A DNA stretch of 64,000 bases from Actinomadura sp. WMMA1423. GTDB lineage: Bacteria > Actinomycetota > Actinomycetes > Streptosporangiales > Streptosporangiaceae. The stretch spans positions 558,001-622,000 of the forward strand of contig NZ_CP041244.1 in the NCBI RefSeq assembly GCF_006547145.1, read 5' to 3'. Below are positions 16,227 to 24,966 of this stretch, piece by piece (position 1 is the first letter of the stretch; every line of letters starts with the position of its first letter). The translations under genes and the position numbers were made by a program. Below the pieces are notes generated by a model. It had not been told where the DNA came from and did not search any database. It saw only the letters and a list, made by a program, of their open reading frames with translations.

Positions 16227-17591
16227 GGTGACCTGGGCCTGGCCGTCGAGATCGGGGCCCGCGCCCGGGTCGGTGCCGGCGGCGAACCCCGGCAGCCAGC
16301 GCTCGGCCTCGGCGCGGAAGGCGCCCTCGGCCTCCAGCTGGCAGAGGACGCCGCCGCAGCCGGAGAGGGCGCGGCTGACGGCGAGGTACTGCGGCGGCAG
16401 GCGGAACGCGCGCGCGAGGGCCCCGGGCCGCAGGTCGGAGGCGAGGCCGAGCCCGCGGGCGGTCTGCTCGCGCAGCCATTCGCGGGAGTAGCGGAAGCGC
16501 TCCACGGCGAAGGGCGCGGCGTGCGGGGCTACGAGCGCGGCGACCTCGTCGGGGTCCACCTCGGCGTCGCCCACGAGGAAGCCCTCCTCGAACAGGGCGT
16601 CCACGATGTCGTCGGGGTCGCCGAGGGTGCCGATGCGGGTGAGGCGCCCGATCGACCACTGGAGCTCGGCCGGGACGCGGGCGGCGCCGCCGAAGTCCAT
16701 GACGCCGAGGCGGCCGTCGTCCAGCAGCCGGAAGTTGCCCGGATGCGGGTCGATGTGGATCATCTCGCAGCGGACCGGGCCGGACAGCAGGAAGCGGAAC
16801 AGCAGCAGCCCGGCGCGGTCCCGGGTCTCCTGGTCGCCCTCGGCGATCACCCTGGCGAGCGGGGTGCCGTCCAGCCACTCGGTGACGAGCACGTGGCCCG
16901 ACTGGGCGACGACGGCGGGGACGGCGAAGTCGGGGTCGCCCGCGTAGGCCTCGTGGAAGGCGGTCTGGGCGCGGGCCTCGTCGACGTAGTCGAGCTCCTT
17001 CTCCAGGCGGCGCTTGAGGTCGGCGACGATCGGCTTGACCTCCACGCCCGGGAACAGCGGCGTGACGAGGCGGCTCAGGCGGGAGATCTGGTTGAAGTCG
17101 CTCATGAGGGCCCGGGCGGCGCCCGGGTACTGCACCTTGACCGCGACGGTGCGGCCGTCGTGCCAGACGGCCTTGTGGACCTGGCCGATGGACGCGGCGG
17201 CGGCCGGGGCGTCGTCGAACTCGGCGAACATCTCCCGCCAGTCCGGGCCGAGGCCCTCGGCGAGGACGCGGTGGGTCGTGGCGGCGGGCATGGGCGGCGC
17301 CGCCTCCTGCAGGCGGGTCAGGCTGGCGCGGAACGGGCCCGCGACCTCCTCGGGCAGCCCGGCCTCGAAGATCGAAAGCAGCTGCCCGACCTTCATGGCG
17401 CCGCCCTTCAGCTCGCCGAGCACGGCGAACAGCTGCTCGGCGGTGCGGCGCTGGACCTCCAGCGCCACGGCCTCGGCGGGACGGCCGATGGTGCGCTTGC
17501 CGAGGCCGAGCGCGGTGCGCCCGGCGAACCCGAGCGGGAGGGTCGCCAGCTTGGCGGTCCGCGTCACCGCGCGGCGGGGGATGTCGCTCAC
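16221..17591 (-). CDS. ABC1/AarF (UbiB) family atypical kinase
   Basis: 456 residues. The ABC1 hallmarks are visible: KGGAMKVGQLLS with the inhibitory KxGQ motif, the Ala-rich loop APAAAASIGQVHKA replacing a glycine loop, VAVKVQYP with the ATP Lys, and the catalytic HIDPHPGNFRL followed by VMDFGGAAR (metal Asp). In bacteria these proteins support ubiquinone- or menaquinone-type lipid metabolism, but the actinobacterial group has no proven substrate. GTG start at 17591. The upstream region shares an 11-bp motif with the next gene, a TetR regulator, suggesting that the latter controls it. Confidence 0.9.
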   Translation of the reverse strand: MSDIPRRAVTRTAKLATLPLGFAGRTALGLGKRTIGRPAEAVALEVQRRTAEQLFAVLGELKGGAMKVGQLLSIFEAGLPEEVAGPFRASLTRLQEAAPPMPAATTHRVLAEGLGPDWREMFAEFDDAPAAAASIGQVHKAVWHDGRTVAVKVQYPGAARALMSDFNQISRLSRLVTPLFPGVEVKPIVADLKRRLEKELDYVDEARAQTAFHEAYAGDPDFAVPAVVAQSGHVLVTEWLDGTPLARVIAEGDQETRDRAGLLLFRFLLSGPVRCEMIHIDPHPGNFRLLDDGRLGVMDFGGAARVPAELQWSIGRLTRIGTLGDPDDIVDALFEEGFLVGDAEVDPDEVAALVAPHAAPFAVERFRYSREWLREQTARGLGLASDLRPGALARAFRLPPQYLAVSRALSGCGGVLCQLEAEGAFRAEAERWLPGFAAGTDPGAGPDLDGQAQVTA

Positions 17592-17612
17592 GGCCCCTCT
17601 TTCGACGATGCG

Positions 17613-17623
17613 TCCAATGACTT
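17613..17623 (-). promoter_or_regulatory. Shared motif AAGTCATTGGA upstream of the ABC1 kinase
   Basis: The 11-mer AAGTCATTGGA (transcript strand) occurs 22 nt before the ABC1 kinase start and again before the TetR gene at 18358-18368. An exact 11-mer in both promoter regions of adjacent genes suggests one operator, most simply for the QsdR-type TetR. Confidence 0.5.
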
Positions 17624-17673
17624 CAGCCTCTCATGGGGAGCAATGCCGCGAAACGGTCACACCCCGACAAGGT

Positions 17674-18324
17674 TCAGCGTCCGGCCGCGCCCGGTGATTC
17701 CCCGCCGCCCGGGCAGGGCCGCAGCAGCAGCTCGACGACCTCCAGCGCCTGGTCGATCTCCGGCCGGTTCCCGCCCAGGTAGTGGGCGTACATGAAGGAG
17801 TCGGCGACCCTGACGATCGCCTGCGCGAGCGTGCGGGTCGGCAGCCGGGTGTGCAGCGCGCCGCGGTCGATCTCCGCCTGCAGCTCGGCGGTCAGCAGCT
17901 CGGTGGCGCGGTCCTCGACCGCGCCGGGCATGGTCGCGAGCCTGATGAACAGCCTGGGCTCGCGCTCGGTGAACGCCTTCAGCGGCCCCGCGTCCACCAC
18001 CGCGCGCATGAACCGGTCGAGCAGGGCCAGGACCCGCTCGGCGCCGGCGCCGCCGACATCGCGCGTCGCCGCGCGGTAGGTGCGCTCGGTCATCTCCCCC
18101 AGCAGGGTGCCGAGGAGCTGCTCCCGGCTGCCGACCCAGCGGTAGAGGGTGGCGCGCCCGACGCCCAGCTCGGCGGCGAGCGCCGACATGTCGATCGGCT
18201 CGCTGCGCAGGTAGTGGGCCGACGCGGCGGCCAGGGCGGCCGCGCGGCCGCCCTGGGGCGGAGACGAGCGGGCCGGGCCGGAGGGCGGCCGGACGGCGTC
18301 GTCCGCGGAAGCGGGGCCGCTCAT
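17674..18324 (-). CDS. TetR-family regulator with QsdR-type C-terminal domain
   Basis: 216 residues. The N-terminal helix-turn-helix reads IDMSALAAELGVGRATLYRWVGSREQL in two overlapping parts; the RATLYRWVGSREQLLG wording and the helical C-terminal part (DRFMRAVVDAGPLKAFTERE, RVADSFMYAHYLGG) fit the QsdR group. The ATG at 18324 is preferred to an upstream start at 18381, since the shared AAGTCATTGGA motif would otherwise fall inside the coding region. Neighbours: the ABC1 kinase downstream and the divergent cphB-cphA operon. It probably represses itself and the kinase; control of cyanophycin genes is possible because its promoter region is the same 91-bp gap. Confidence 0.88.
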   Translation of the reverse strand: MSGPASADDAVRPPSGPARSSPPQGGRAAALAAASAHYLRSEPIDMSALAAELGVGRATLYRWVGSREQLLGTLLGEMTERTYRAATRDVGGAGAERVLALLDRFMRAVVDAGPLKAFTEREPRLFIRLATMPGAVEDRATELLTAELQAEIDRGALHTRLPTRTLAQAIVRVADSFMYAHYLGGNRPEIDQALEVVELLLRPCPGGGESPGAAGR

Positions 18325-18357
18325 CAGCCCAGCATGGCACAGCCGCCGCGGGAGCGA

Positions 18358-18368
18358 TCCAATGACTT
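18358..18368 (-). promoter_or_regulatory. Shared motif AAGTCATTGGA upstream of the TetR gene
   Basis: Second exact copy of the 11-mer found before the ABC1 kinase, here 34 nt from the TetR start and 48 nt from the divergent cyanophycinase start. Supports autoregulation and possible influence on cphB. Confidence 0.5.
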
Positions 18369-18415
18369 GTCGCGTTCGCACGACTACAGCCGGTTATCGG
18401 GGGTAGCTAGCAGGT

Positions 18416-19249
18416 GTGAAGCATGAACACGGGGGCGCCGGACGCAAGGGCCGGCTGCTGATCATCGGCGGGGCGGAGAACCGGGTCTGCGGTTCCGGGC
18501 CGCTGGAGACGTTCGTCGAGCTGGCGGGCGAGGAGGACGCGCGCGTCGTCGTCATCACGACGGCGACGGAGGTGCCCGAGGAGGTCGCCGAGGAGTACAC
18601 GGCGGTGTTCGGGCGGCTCGGCGTCTCCTCGGTGCGGGAGCTGCGGCTCCTCGGCCGCGCCGCGGCCGACGACGCGGCCACGCTGCGGGCGCTGGAGACC
18701 GCGACGGGGGTGCTGTTCAGCGGCGGCGACCAGTCGCGGATCCGCACCCTGGTCGGCTCGCGGACCAACGAGCTGCTCAAGCGCCGGCTCGACCAGGAGG
18801 GCCTGGTGATCGCCGGGACGAGCGCCGGGGCCACCGCGCTCGGCCACTGGATGATCCTCGGCGGGCGCGGCCACGAGGTCGCCGCCTCCAGCGTGAAGGT
18901 CGGCCCCGGGCTCGGCCTGCTCGACAACGTGCTGATCGACATGCACTTCAACGAGCGGGGGCGGCTGCCGCGGCTGATGAGCGGCATAGCGCTGGACACC
19001 CGGCTGCTCGGGGTGGGCATCGACGAGGACACGGCGATCGTGGTGGGCGACGGCCGGTTCGAGGTCGTCGGGACGGGCGTGGTCACGGTCGTGGACGCCG
19101 GGCAGGCGACGGTCGCCTACGCCGCCTCCGACGACGAGCCGATGGCCATGCTCGACGTGTCGCTGCACCTGCTGCCGGCCGGATGCGCGTTCCAGATGAA
19201 CGACAGGCTCCCGGCGATCGGCGACATGCGCGGCCCGGAGGAGGGGTAG
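18416..19249 (+). CDS. cphB: Cyanophycinase
   Basis: 277 residues, serine peptidase of family S51. It cuts cyanophycin (a poly-Asp backbone with Arg side chains) into beta-Asp-Arg dipeptides. The nucleophile elbow is in VIAGTSAGATALG; other marks are LLIIGGAENR, LFSGGDQSRI, and DMHFNERGRLPRL, all characteristic. Cytosolic type: no signal peptide is seen. GTG at 18416 is the likely start; no strong ribosome site. The stop is 2 nt before the cphA start, so both polymer breakdown and synthesis come from one message, the usual arrangement. Confidence 0.95.
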   Translation: MKHEHGGAGRKGRLLIIGGAENRVCGSGPLETFVELAGEEDARVVVITTATEVPEEVAEEYTAVFGRLGVSSVRELRLLGRAAADDAATLRALETATGVLFSGGDQSRIRTLVGSRTNELLKRRLDQEGLVIAGTSAGATALGHWMILGGRGHEVAASSVKVGPGLGLLDNVLIDMHFNERGRLPRLMSGIALDTRLLGVGIDEDTAIVVGDGRFEVVGTGVVTVVDAGQATVAYAASDDEPMAMLDVSLHLLPAGCAFQMNDRLPAIGDMRGPEEG

Positions 19250-19251
19250 CG

Positions 19252-21891
19252 GTGCGACTGGACCATGTGCGCCGCCTGGGCGGCCCGAACGTCTACCTGT
19301 CCCGGCCGGTCGCGATCGCGCGGCTCGACCTGCAGGGCCTGACCGGCCACGAGACCACCGACCACCCCGGCTTCGCCGAGCGGCTCGTCGACGCGCTGCC
19401 CGGACTGGCCGGGCACCACTGCTCGGCGGGACGGCCGGGCGGGCTGCTGGAGGCGATGGCGCGCGGCACCTACTTCGGCCACGTCACCGAGCACGTCACG
19501 CTGGAGCTGTCCGGTCTGATCGGCCGCGAGGTGTTCTTCGGCCGCACCGTGCGCGCGGGCGGGCCCGCCGCGTACGACGTGATCCTGGAGTGCCCGCGCG
19601 ACGAGCCGCCCGCGAGCCCGGTGGTGGAGCGGCTGATCGCGCTGGCGGTGCGCATCGTGGGCGGAGCGCTCGCCGGGCTCGTCCCGGACCCCGCGGCCGG
19701 CCTGGCCGCCGTCGCCGCCGTGCACGAGCAGGAGCGGCTCGGGGTGAGCACCGCGGCGCTGGCGCGGGCCGCCCGCGAGCGGGGCGTGCCGGTGCGCCGG
19801 GTCGGCGGGCTCAACCTGCTGAAGCTCGGTTACGGGCGGTACCGCCGGACGGTGTGGGCGGCGATGACCGACGCCACCTCGGCGATCGGTATGGAGGTCG
19901 CGGGCGACAAGCGGCTCGCCCACCGCCTGCTCGCCGACGCGGGCCTGCCCGTGCCGGAGGGCCGGGTCGCGGCGTCTCCCGGCGAGGCGCTGGAGGCGCT
20001 GCGCGCCATCGGCGACCCCGTGGTCGTCAAGCCCCTGGCCGGGCACCAGGGCGAGGGCGTGCACATCGAGCTGACCACCCCGCAGGAGGTGGTGGCCGCG
20101 TTCGCGTCGGCGGCGGGGGCGGACGGCAAGGCCCTGGTCGAGGGCTACATCCCGGGCAGGGACTACCGGGTGCTGGTCGTCGGCGGCCGGGTCGCGGCGG
20201 CGTCCGAGCTGACCGCCGCGTGCGTGACCGGCGACGGGACGGCCGCGGTGGCGGCGCTGGTGGAGCGGGTCAACGCCGACCCGGCGCGCGGCGAGGGGCA
20301 CGACCGGCCCCTCACCCGCATCACCCTCGGCCCCACCGAGCTGGCGCTGCTGGCGCGGCAGGGGCACGGCCCGGAGACGGTGCCCGCCGCCGGGGAGCGG
20401 GTCTGGCTGCGCCGCAACGCCAACCTGTCCACCGGCGGCACCGGCCGGGACGTCACCGCCGCCGTCCACCCGGAGGTGGCCGCGATGTGCGTGCGGGCCG
20501 CCGGGGCCGTCGGCATGGACGTGTGCGGCATCGACCTGCGGCTGCCCGACATCGCCTCCCCGCCGCCCGCCGAGCACGGCGCCGCCGGGATCCTGGAGGT
20601 CAACGCCGCGCCGGGCCTGCGGATGCACCTGGCGCCGCACGAGGGCGCCGGGCGGGACGTCGCGGGCGACATCATCGGCCTGATGTACCCGGAGGGGACG
20701 CCGTCCCGGGTGCCGCTCGTGTCGGTGACCGGCACCAACGGCAAGACCACGACCGTCCGGATGATCGCCCACATGCTGGAGCTGGACGGGCGGCGGACCG
20801 GCATGACCAGCACCGAGGGCGTGTACGTGGGCGGGCGCCTCGTCCACCGGTCCGACGCGTCCGGGCCGCGCTCGGCGGAGATGGTGCTCGGCGACCGGTC
20901 GGTGGAGGCGGCCGTCCTGGAGACCGCGCGGGGCGGCATCGTGCGGCGCGGCCTCGGCTACGACCGCGCCGACGTCGCGGTCGTCACCAACATCACCCGC
21001 GACCATCTCGGCGTGGACGACACCGAGTCCCTCGAGGACCTGGTCGACATCAAGTCGCTGGTCGCCGAGGAGATCCGCCGGGGCGGGCACGTGGTCCTCA
21101 ACGCCGAGGACGAGGCGTCGGCGGGCCTCGCCGAGCGGCCCGGGGTCCGCGAGCGCGACCCCGTGCTGCGGCTGTTCGCCCTGTCCCCGGACGCCCCCGC
21201 CCTCGCCGCCCACCTGCGCGGCGGCGGGGTCGGCTACTGCGTGCGGGACGGCCGGCTGACCGAGGTGCGCGGCGACCGCCGGACCCCGGTCCTGCCGGCC
21301 GCGGAGGTGGCGGGCTCGTTCGGCGGGCACGCCCGGCACGTGATCGCCAACGCGCTCGCCGCGTCGGCCGCCGCCCGCGCCCTCGGCGTCCCGGTGGAGG
21401 TGGTGGCGCGGGCCCTGCGCTCATTCGACCCGCACACGCGCAACCCCGGCCGGGGCTGCGTGTACCGGGTCGGCGCCAACCCCGTCCTGGTCGACTACGC
21501 GCACAATCCGGCGGCGGTCGGGGCGATGGGCGCGTTCATGGAGCGGTGCTGGGGCAGGGCGGGGGTCGCGGCGGTGACGCTGCCCGGGGACCGCTCCGAC
21601 GAGCTGGTGAGCGAGACCGCCCGGGCGCTGGCGGGATCGTTCGGCCGCGTCGTCGTCTACGAGGACGAGGACCTGCGCGGGCGCCGCTCGGGCGAGATGA
21701 CCCGGCTGATCGTCCGGGGCCTTCGGGAGGTCCGCCCGGACGTGCGCCACCACCCGGCGGGCGACCTGAAGGGGGCGCTGACGTCGGCGCTGGACATGGC
21801 GGAGCCCGGCGAGCCCGTCCTGCTGCTGTACGAGAAGCTCCAGCCGGTGACCGAACTGCTGGAGACGCTGGGCGCCGAGCCCGCCGGCTAG
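19252..21891 (+). CDS. cphA: Cyanophycin synthetase
   Basis: 879 residues, the normal length. It polymerises Asp and Arg to cyanophycin using two ATP-dependent active sites. N-terminal domain (1-160, VRRLGGPNVYLSR, GHVTEHVTLELSGL), ATP-grasp domain (about 215-480, VVVKPLAGHQGEGVHIELT and ILEVNAAPGLRMH) adding Asp, and a Mur-ligase-like domain from about 490 (P-loop VTGTNGKTTTVRMIA at 491-505; HARHVIANALA; VLVDYAHNPAAVGAM) adding Arg. GTG start at 19252 with GAGGAGGGG upstream. This means the organism can store nitrogen and carbon as cyanophycin granules. Stop codon shared in a palindrome with the convergent PAP2 gene. Confidence 0.96.
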   Translation: MRLDHVRRLGGPNVYLSRPVAIARLDLQGLTGHETTDHPGFAERLVDALPGLAGHHCSAGRPGGLLEAMARGTYFGHVTEHVTLELSGLIGREVFFGRTVRAGGPAAYDVILECPRDEPPASPVVERLIALAVRIVGGALAGLVPDPAAGLAAVAAVHEQERLGVSTAALARAARERGVPVRRVGGLNLLKLGYGRYRRTVWAAMTDATSAIGMEVAGDKRLAHRLLADAGLPVPEGRVAASPGEALEALRAIGDPVVVKPLAGHQGEGVHIELTTPQEVVAAFASAAGADGKALVEGYIPGRDYRVLVVGGRVAAASELTAACVTGDGTAAVAALVERVNADPARGEGHDRPLTRITLGPTELALLARQGHGPETVPAAGERVWLRRNANLSTGGTGRDVTAAVHPEVAAMCVRAAGAVGMDVCGIDLRLPDIASPPPAEHGAAGILEVNAAPGLRMHLAPHEGAGRDVAGDIIGLMYPEGTPSRVPLVSVTGTNGKTTTVRMIAHMLELDGRRTGMTSTEGVYVGGRLVHRSDASGPRSAEMVLGDRSVEAAVLETARGGIVRRGLGYDRADVAVVTNITRDHLGVDDTESLEDLVDIKSLVAEEIRRGGHVVLNAEDEASAGLAERPGVRERDPVLRLFALSPDAPALAAHLRGGGVGYCVRDGRLTEVRGDRRTPVLPAAEVAGSFGGHARHVIANALAASAAARALGVPVEVVARALRSFDPHTRNPGRGCVYRVGANPVLVDYAHNPAAVGAMGAFMERCWGRAGVAAVTLPGDRSDELVSETARALAGSFGRVVVYEDEDLRGRRSGEMTRLIVRGLREVRPDVRHHPAGDLKGALTSALDMAEPGEPVLLLYEKLQPVTELLETLGAEPAG

Positions 21892-21899
21892 CCGGCGGG
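21880..21899. terminator. 20-bp perfect palindrome carrying both convergent stop codons (cphA / PAP2)
   Basis: CCCGCCGGCTAGCCGGCGGG is its own reverse complement. The central CTAG supplies the TAG of cphA on one strand and the TAG of the PAP2 gene on the other. As RNA it gives an 8-bp GC stem with a 4-nt loop in either direction, a compact bidirectional terminator candidate. Confidence 0.6.
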
Positions 21900-22697
21900 G
21901 CCGTCCGGGCCGTCGGGCCGGGGCGGGCGCAGCAGCAGGGCGGTGACCGTCAGAAGCGCCAGCACCACGATCCCGTCCAGCCAGTAGTGGTTGGCGGTGC
22001 CGACGACGACCGCGATCGTGGCGATCGGGTGGAGGAGCCACAGCCATCGCCATCGCGTCCGGGACGTGACGACGAGACCGAGGGCGATGACGGCGGCCCA
22101 GCCGATGTGCAGCGACGGCATGGCCGCGTACTGGTTGGCGATCGTGTCGGTCTCCGGCGCCCCGTAGACCGACGGCCCGTACCGCGCGGCGGTGTCGACG
22201 AGCCCGGTCGCGGGCAGCATGCGCGGCGGCGCCAGCGGTACGAGCAGGTGCAGCACGAGCGCCGCGGCGGTGAGCGCCACGAGGACCCGGCGCACCCACC
22301 GGTAGTGGGCGGGCCGCCGCAGGTAGATCCAGAGCAGGAAGAGCACGGCCGCCGGGAAGTGCACGACGGCGTAGTAGGAGTTGGCCGCGTGCACGAGGGC
22401 CTGGCTGTGCATCAGGCCCTGCTGGACGACCGCCTCGTCCGGCAGCCCGAGGACGTGCTCCAGGCGCAGGACGCGGTGGGCGTTGTCGAAGGCCTCCCTC
22501 ACCCGCCCGTCCGCCAGCAGCCGCCCGAGCTTGTAGGCGGCGAACAGCACGCTGATCAGCAGCAGCTCGCGGACGGGCCGCGGGCGGCCGCCGGGCCGTC
22601 CCGCGGCCGCGCCGGCGCGGCCCGGCCTGCGCAGTCGTGCTAAAGCACCGGCCTGGCGGGGCGGCTGGTCCAGGAGGCTCACTGCGCTGTCCTTCAC
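21888..22697 (-). CDS. PAP2-superfamily membrane phosphatase (inositol-phosphorylceramide-synthase-like)
   Basis: 269 residues with about six membrane helices. The PAP2 acid-phosphatase motifs are reduced to the form seen in the AUR1/IPT1-like group: AMPSLHIGWA (S-x-x-H) and ANHYWLDGIVV (H-x3-D). Such enzymes transfer or remove phosphate-head groups of membrane lipids. GTG start at 22697 chosen because a longer frame up to 22862 would cover a promoter-like region (TTGCCA-N17-TACGGT) and adds only Pro/Ala-rich sequence. It converges on cphA and their stops overlap by 4 bp. Confidence 0.85.
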   Translation of the reverse strand: MKDSAVSLLDQPPRQAGALARLRRPGRAGAAAGRPGGRPRPVRELLLISVLFAAYKLGRLLADGRVREAFDNAHRVLRLEHVLGLPDEAVVQQGLMHSQALVHAANSYYAVVHFPAAVLFLLWIYLRRPAHYRWVRRVLVALTAAALVLHLLVPLAPPRMLPATGLVDTAARYGPSVYGAPETDTIANQYAAMPSLHIGWAAVIALGLVVTSRTRWRWLWLLHPIATIAVVVGTANHYWLDGIVVLALLTVTALLLRPPRPDGPDGPAG

Positions 22698-22815
22698 GTC
22701 GTCTTCGGCGCCGGCCGGGGGGGCCGGCCGGGGGGGCTCGCGGGCGCCGTCCGGCCGGGCGGCGTCGAGCGGATGCCGAAGCCTTTCACCTTCCGCGTCC
22801 GCGTGGCGAGGTCTC

Positions 22816-22844
22816 ACCGTAGACCAAAGTTGCCTAAGTGGCAA
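22816..22844 (-). promoter_or_regulatory. Promoter candidate for the PAP2 gene with an operator-like repeat
   Basis: On the minus strand TTGCCA (22844-22839), 17 bp, TACGGT (22821-22816) fits a housekeeping promoter. TTGCC (22844-22840 on the minus strand) and GGCAA (22834-22830) form an inverted repeat overlapping the -35 box. The site lies between pobA and the PAP2 gene, about 120 bp before the latter. Confidence 0.45.
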
Positions 22845-22901
22845 AAATTCAGAGGCTGCCAATTTCGGCGACGCGCGTCCCGCCGGCCTCCATCGCTCCG
22901 G

Positions 22902-24059
22902 CTAGTCGATGGGAAGACCGGTGTAGTTCTCCGCCAGGGAGGTCTTCGCGGCCTCCGAGGAGACGACGTAGTCCAGGTGGGACCGCTGGAGCCGCTGCTC
23001 GAAGGCGGTCGCGGCCGGATCCACGTGCAGCAGCGTGGTCATCCAGTACGAGAAGTGCTCGGCCCTCCACACCCGCCGCAGGCACGCGTCGGAATAGCCG
23101 TCCAGCAGCGTGTGCGATCCCGAGGCGTAGCGCTCGGCGAGCGCCCGCGCCAGGACGGTCACGTCCGACACCGCGAGGTTGAGGCCCTTCGCCCCGGTCG
23201 GCGGGACGATGTGGCCCGCGTCCCCCGCGAGGAGCAGCCGGTCGTGCCGCAGCGGCTCGGCCACGAAGCTGCGCATCGGCGTGATCGACCTGTCGGTGAT
23301 CGGCCCTTCGCGCAGCGTCCAGCCGTCGCCGGTCGCGAACCGCGCCGCCAGCTCGTCCCAGATCCGGGCGTCGGGCCACGCGGCGACGTCCTCGTCCGGC
23401 GGCACCTGGAGGTAGAGGCGGCTGACGTGCGGCGAGCGCAGGCTGTGCAGCGCGAACCCGCGGTCGTGGTGGGCGTAGATCAGCTCGTCGGTGGAGGGCG
23501 GGACGTCGGCGAGGATCCCGAGCCAGGCGAACGGGTAGTCGCGCTCGAAGGTCCGCAGCCCGGGGACCGCCGGCCGGCTGACGCCGTGGAACCCGTCGCA
23601 GCCGGCGATGTAGTCGCAGTCGAGCGTGCGGGTCCGCCCGCCGCTGCGGAAGGTCACGCTCGGCGCGGCGGCGTCCAGGCCGACGACCTCCGCCTCGAAC
23701 CGCACGTCGCCGCCGTCGGCCAGCCGCCGGGCGACGAGGTCCTTGACGATCTCCGTCTGCGCGTAGACGGTGACGGTCCGGCCGGTGAGGCCGGTCAGCG
23801 GGATCCGGTGCCCCGCGCCGCCGAACCGCAGCTCCAGCCCGTGGTGGACGAGGCCCTCCCGGTCGAGCCGCTCGCCGGCGCCGCTCTCGCGCAGGACGTC
23901 GGTCGTGCCCTGCTCCAGCATCCCGGCCCGCTGCCGATGCTCCACGTAGTCGCGGTCGCGCCGCTCCAGGACCACCGAGTCGATCCCCTGGAGATGGAGC
24001 AGGTGCGACAGCAGCAGTCCCGCGGGGCCTCCGCCGATGATCGCGACCTGGGTACGCAT
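22902..24059 (-). CDS. pobA: 4-Hydroxybenzoate 3-monooxygenase
   Basis: 385 residues. This FAD enzyme uses NAD(P)H and O2 to make protocatechuate from 4-hydroxybenzoate. Seen: the FAD fold AIIGGGPAGLLLSHLL (6-21), ERRDRDYVEHRQRAGMLEQG typical of PobA, CDYIAGCDGFHGVSR (DG motif) and LLLAGDAGHIVPPTGAKGLN (GD motif). ATG at 24059 with GAGGAGG upstream. It is the last gene of a run pcaH-G-B-D-C-iclR-pobA, so its product feeds directly into the pathway encoded upstream. Confidence 0.95.
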   Translation of the reverse strand: MRTQVAIIGGGPAGLLLSHLLHLQGIDSVVLERRDRDYVEHRQRAGMLEQGTTDVLRESGAGERLDREGLVHHGLELRFGGAGHRIPLTGLTGRTVTVYAQTEIVKDLVARRLADGGDVRFEAEVVGLDAAAPSVTFRSGGRTRTLDCDYIAGCDGFHGVSRPAVPGLRTFERDYPFAWLGILADVPPSTDELIYAHHDRGFALHSLRSPHVSRLYLQVPPDEDVAAWPDARIWDELAARFATGDGWTLREGPITDRSITPMRSFVAEPLRHDRLLLAGDAGHIVPPTGAKGLNLAVSDVTVLARALAERYASGSHTLLDGYSDACLRRVWRAEHFSYWMTTLLHVDPAATAFEQRLQRSHLDYVVSSEAAKTSLAENYTGLPID

Positions 24060-24110
24060 CGATCCTCCTCGTGGTGGTGCGCCCGCGTGCGCGCGGGCGG
24101 CGCCGCGGGT

Positions 24111-24938
24111 TCAGGCGCCGGCGTCCCGCTCGGCGGAGAACGTGTCCGGGGGGCCGGTCCAGTGCGCGGCCACGTCCCGGGACAGGGCGCGCACCGCGGT
24201 GGTCAGCGGGGGCAGCAGCCGCCGCACGTCGGCGCCGCGGGTGCTCGACACCAGCGACATCGCCGCGACCACCTCGCCCGCGCCGTCGCGCACGGGGGCG
24301 CCGACGGACGACGCGCCGAGCGTCATCTCGTCGCGGGTCACCGCGTAGCCGGAGCGGCGGACCTGCTCGAGGCAGCGCCGCAGCTCGTCCGGATCGGTGA
24401 TGGAGCGCGCCGCGTGCCGGGTCAGCTCGCCTGCCAGGACGTCCTCGCGCACCCGCGGCGGCGCGAACGCCAGCAGCACCTTCCCGACGCCGGTGGTGTG
24501 CAGCGGCAGCGTGGCGCCGACCTGGGTCACGACAGGCACCGACCGCGTCCCGCGCAGCCGTTCCACGATCAGCACCCGCTCGTCGCGGAGCACGCCCAGC
24601 TGGACGTTGTCGTGGGTGGCCTCGTAGAGGTCCTCCATGTGCGGGAGGGCCAGCTCCCGCAGCCCGGTGACGGCGGGGGCCTGGCTTCCGATGCGCCACA
24701 GGCGGGTGCCGATGCGGTACGTGCCGTCCGGCACCCGCTCCAGGAACCCGCCGCCGACCAGCTCCCCGACCAGCCGGTGGCCGGTGGCGAGGGGCAGGCC
24801 GGCCCGGCGGCAGATCTCGCTCAGGTTGAGGCGGACGCCGCCCTGGGCGAACGCGTTCAGGATGGCCATCACCTTGCCCGCCACGCTGACCGGCCGCGCG
24901 CGCTCCGCGCCGCCCTCTCTCCCGGCGTCCCCTTCCAC
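24111..24938 (-). CDS. IclR-family regulator of the protocatechuate/4-hydroxybenzoate genes
   Basis: 275 residues. Winged helix at the N-terminus (VAGKVMAILNAFAQGG, LNLSEICRRAGLPLATGHRLV) and the IclR effector domain (HDNVQLGVLRDERVLIVERL, HTTGVGKVLLAF, GASSVGAPVRD). GTG start at 24938 with GGAGGGG upstream. Sitting between pcaC and pobA on the same strand, it is the likely local regulator (PcaR/PobR role), responding to protocatechuate, 4-hydroxybenzoate or 3-oxoadipate; which one cannot be told from sequence. Confidence 0.88.
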   Translation of the reverse strand: MEGDAGREGGAERARPVSVAGKVMAILNAFAQGGVRLNLSEICRRAGLPLATGHRLVGELVGGGFLERVPDGTYRIGTRLWRIGSQAPAVTGLRELALPHMEDLYEATHDNVQLGVLRDERVLIVERLRGTRSVPVVTQVGATLPLHTTGVGKVLLAFAPPRVREDVLAGELTRHAARSITDPDELRRCLEQVRRSGYAVTRDEMTLGASSVGAPVRDGAGEVVAAMSLVSSTRGADVRRLLPPLTTAVRALSRDVAAHWTGPPDTFSAERDAGA

Positions 24939-24966
24939 GTGGCCCCTCCGCCCGGGTTCGCGCCCG

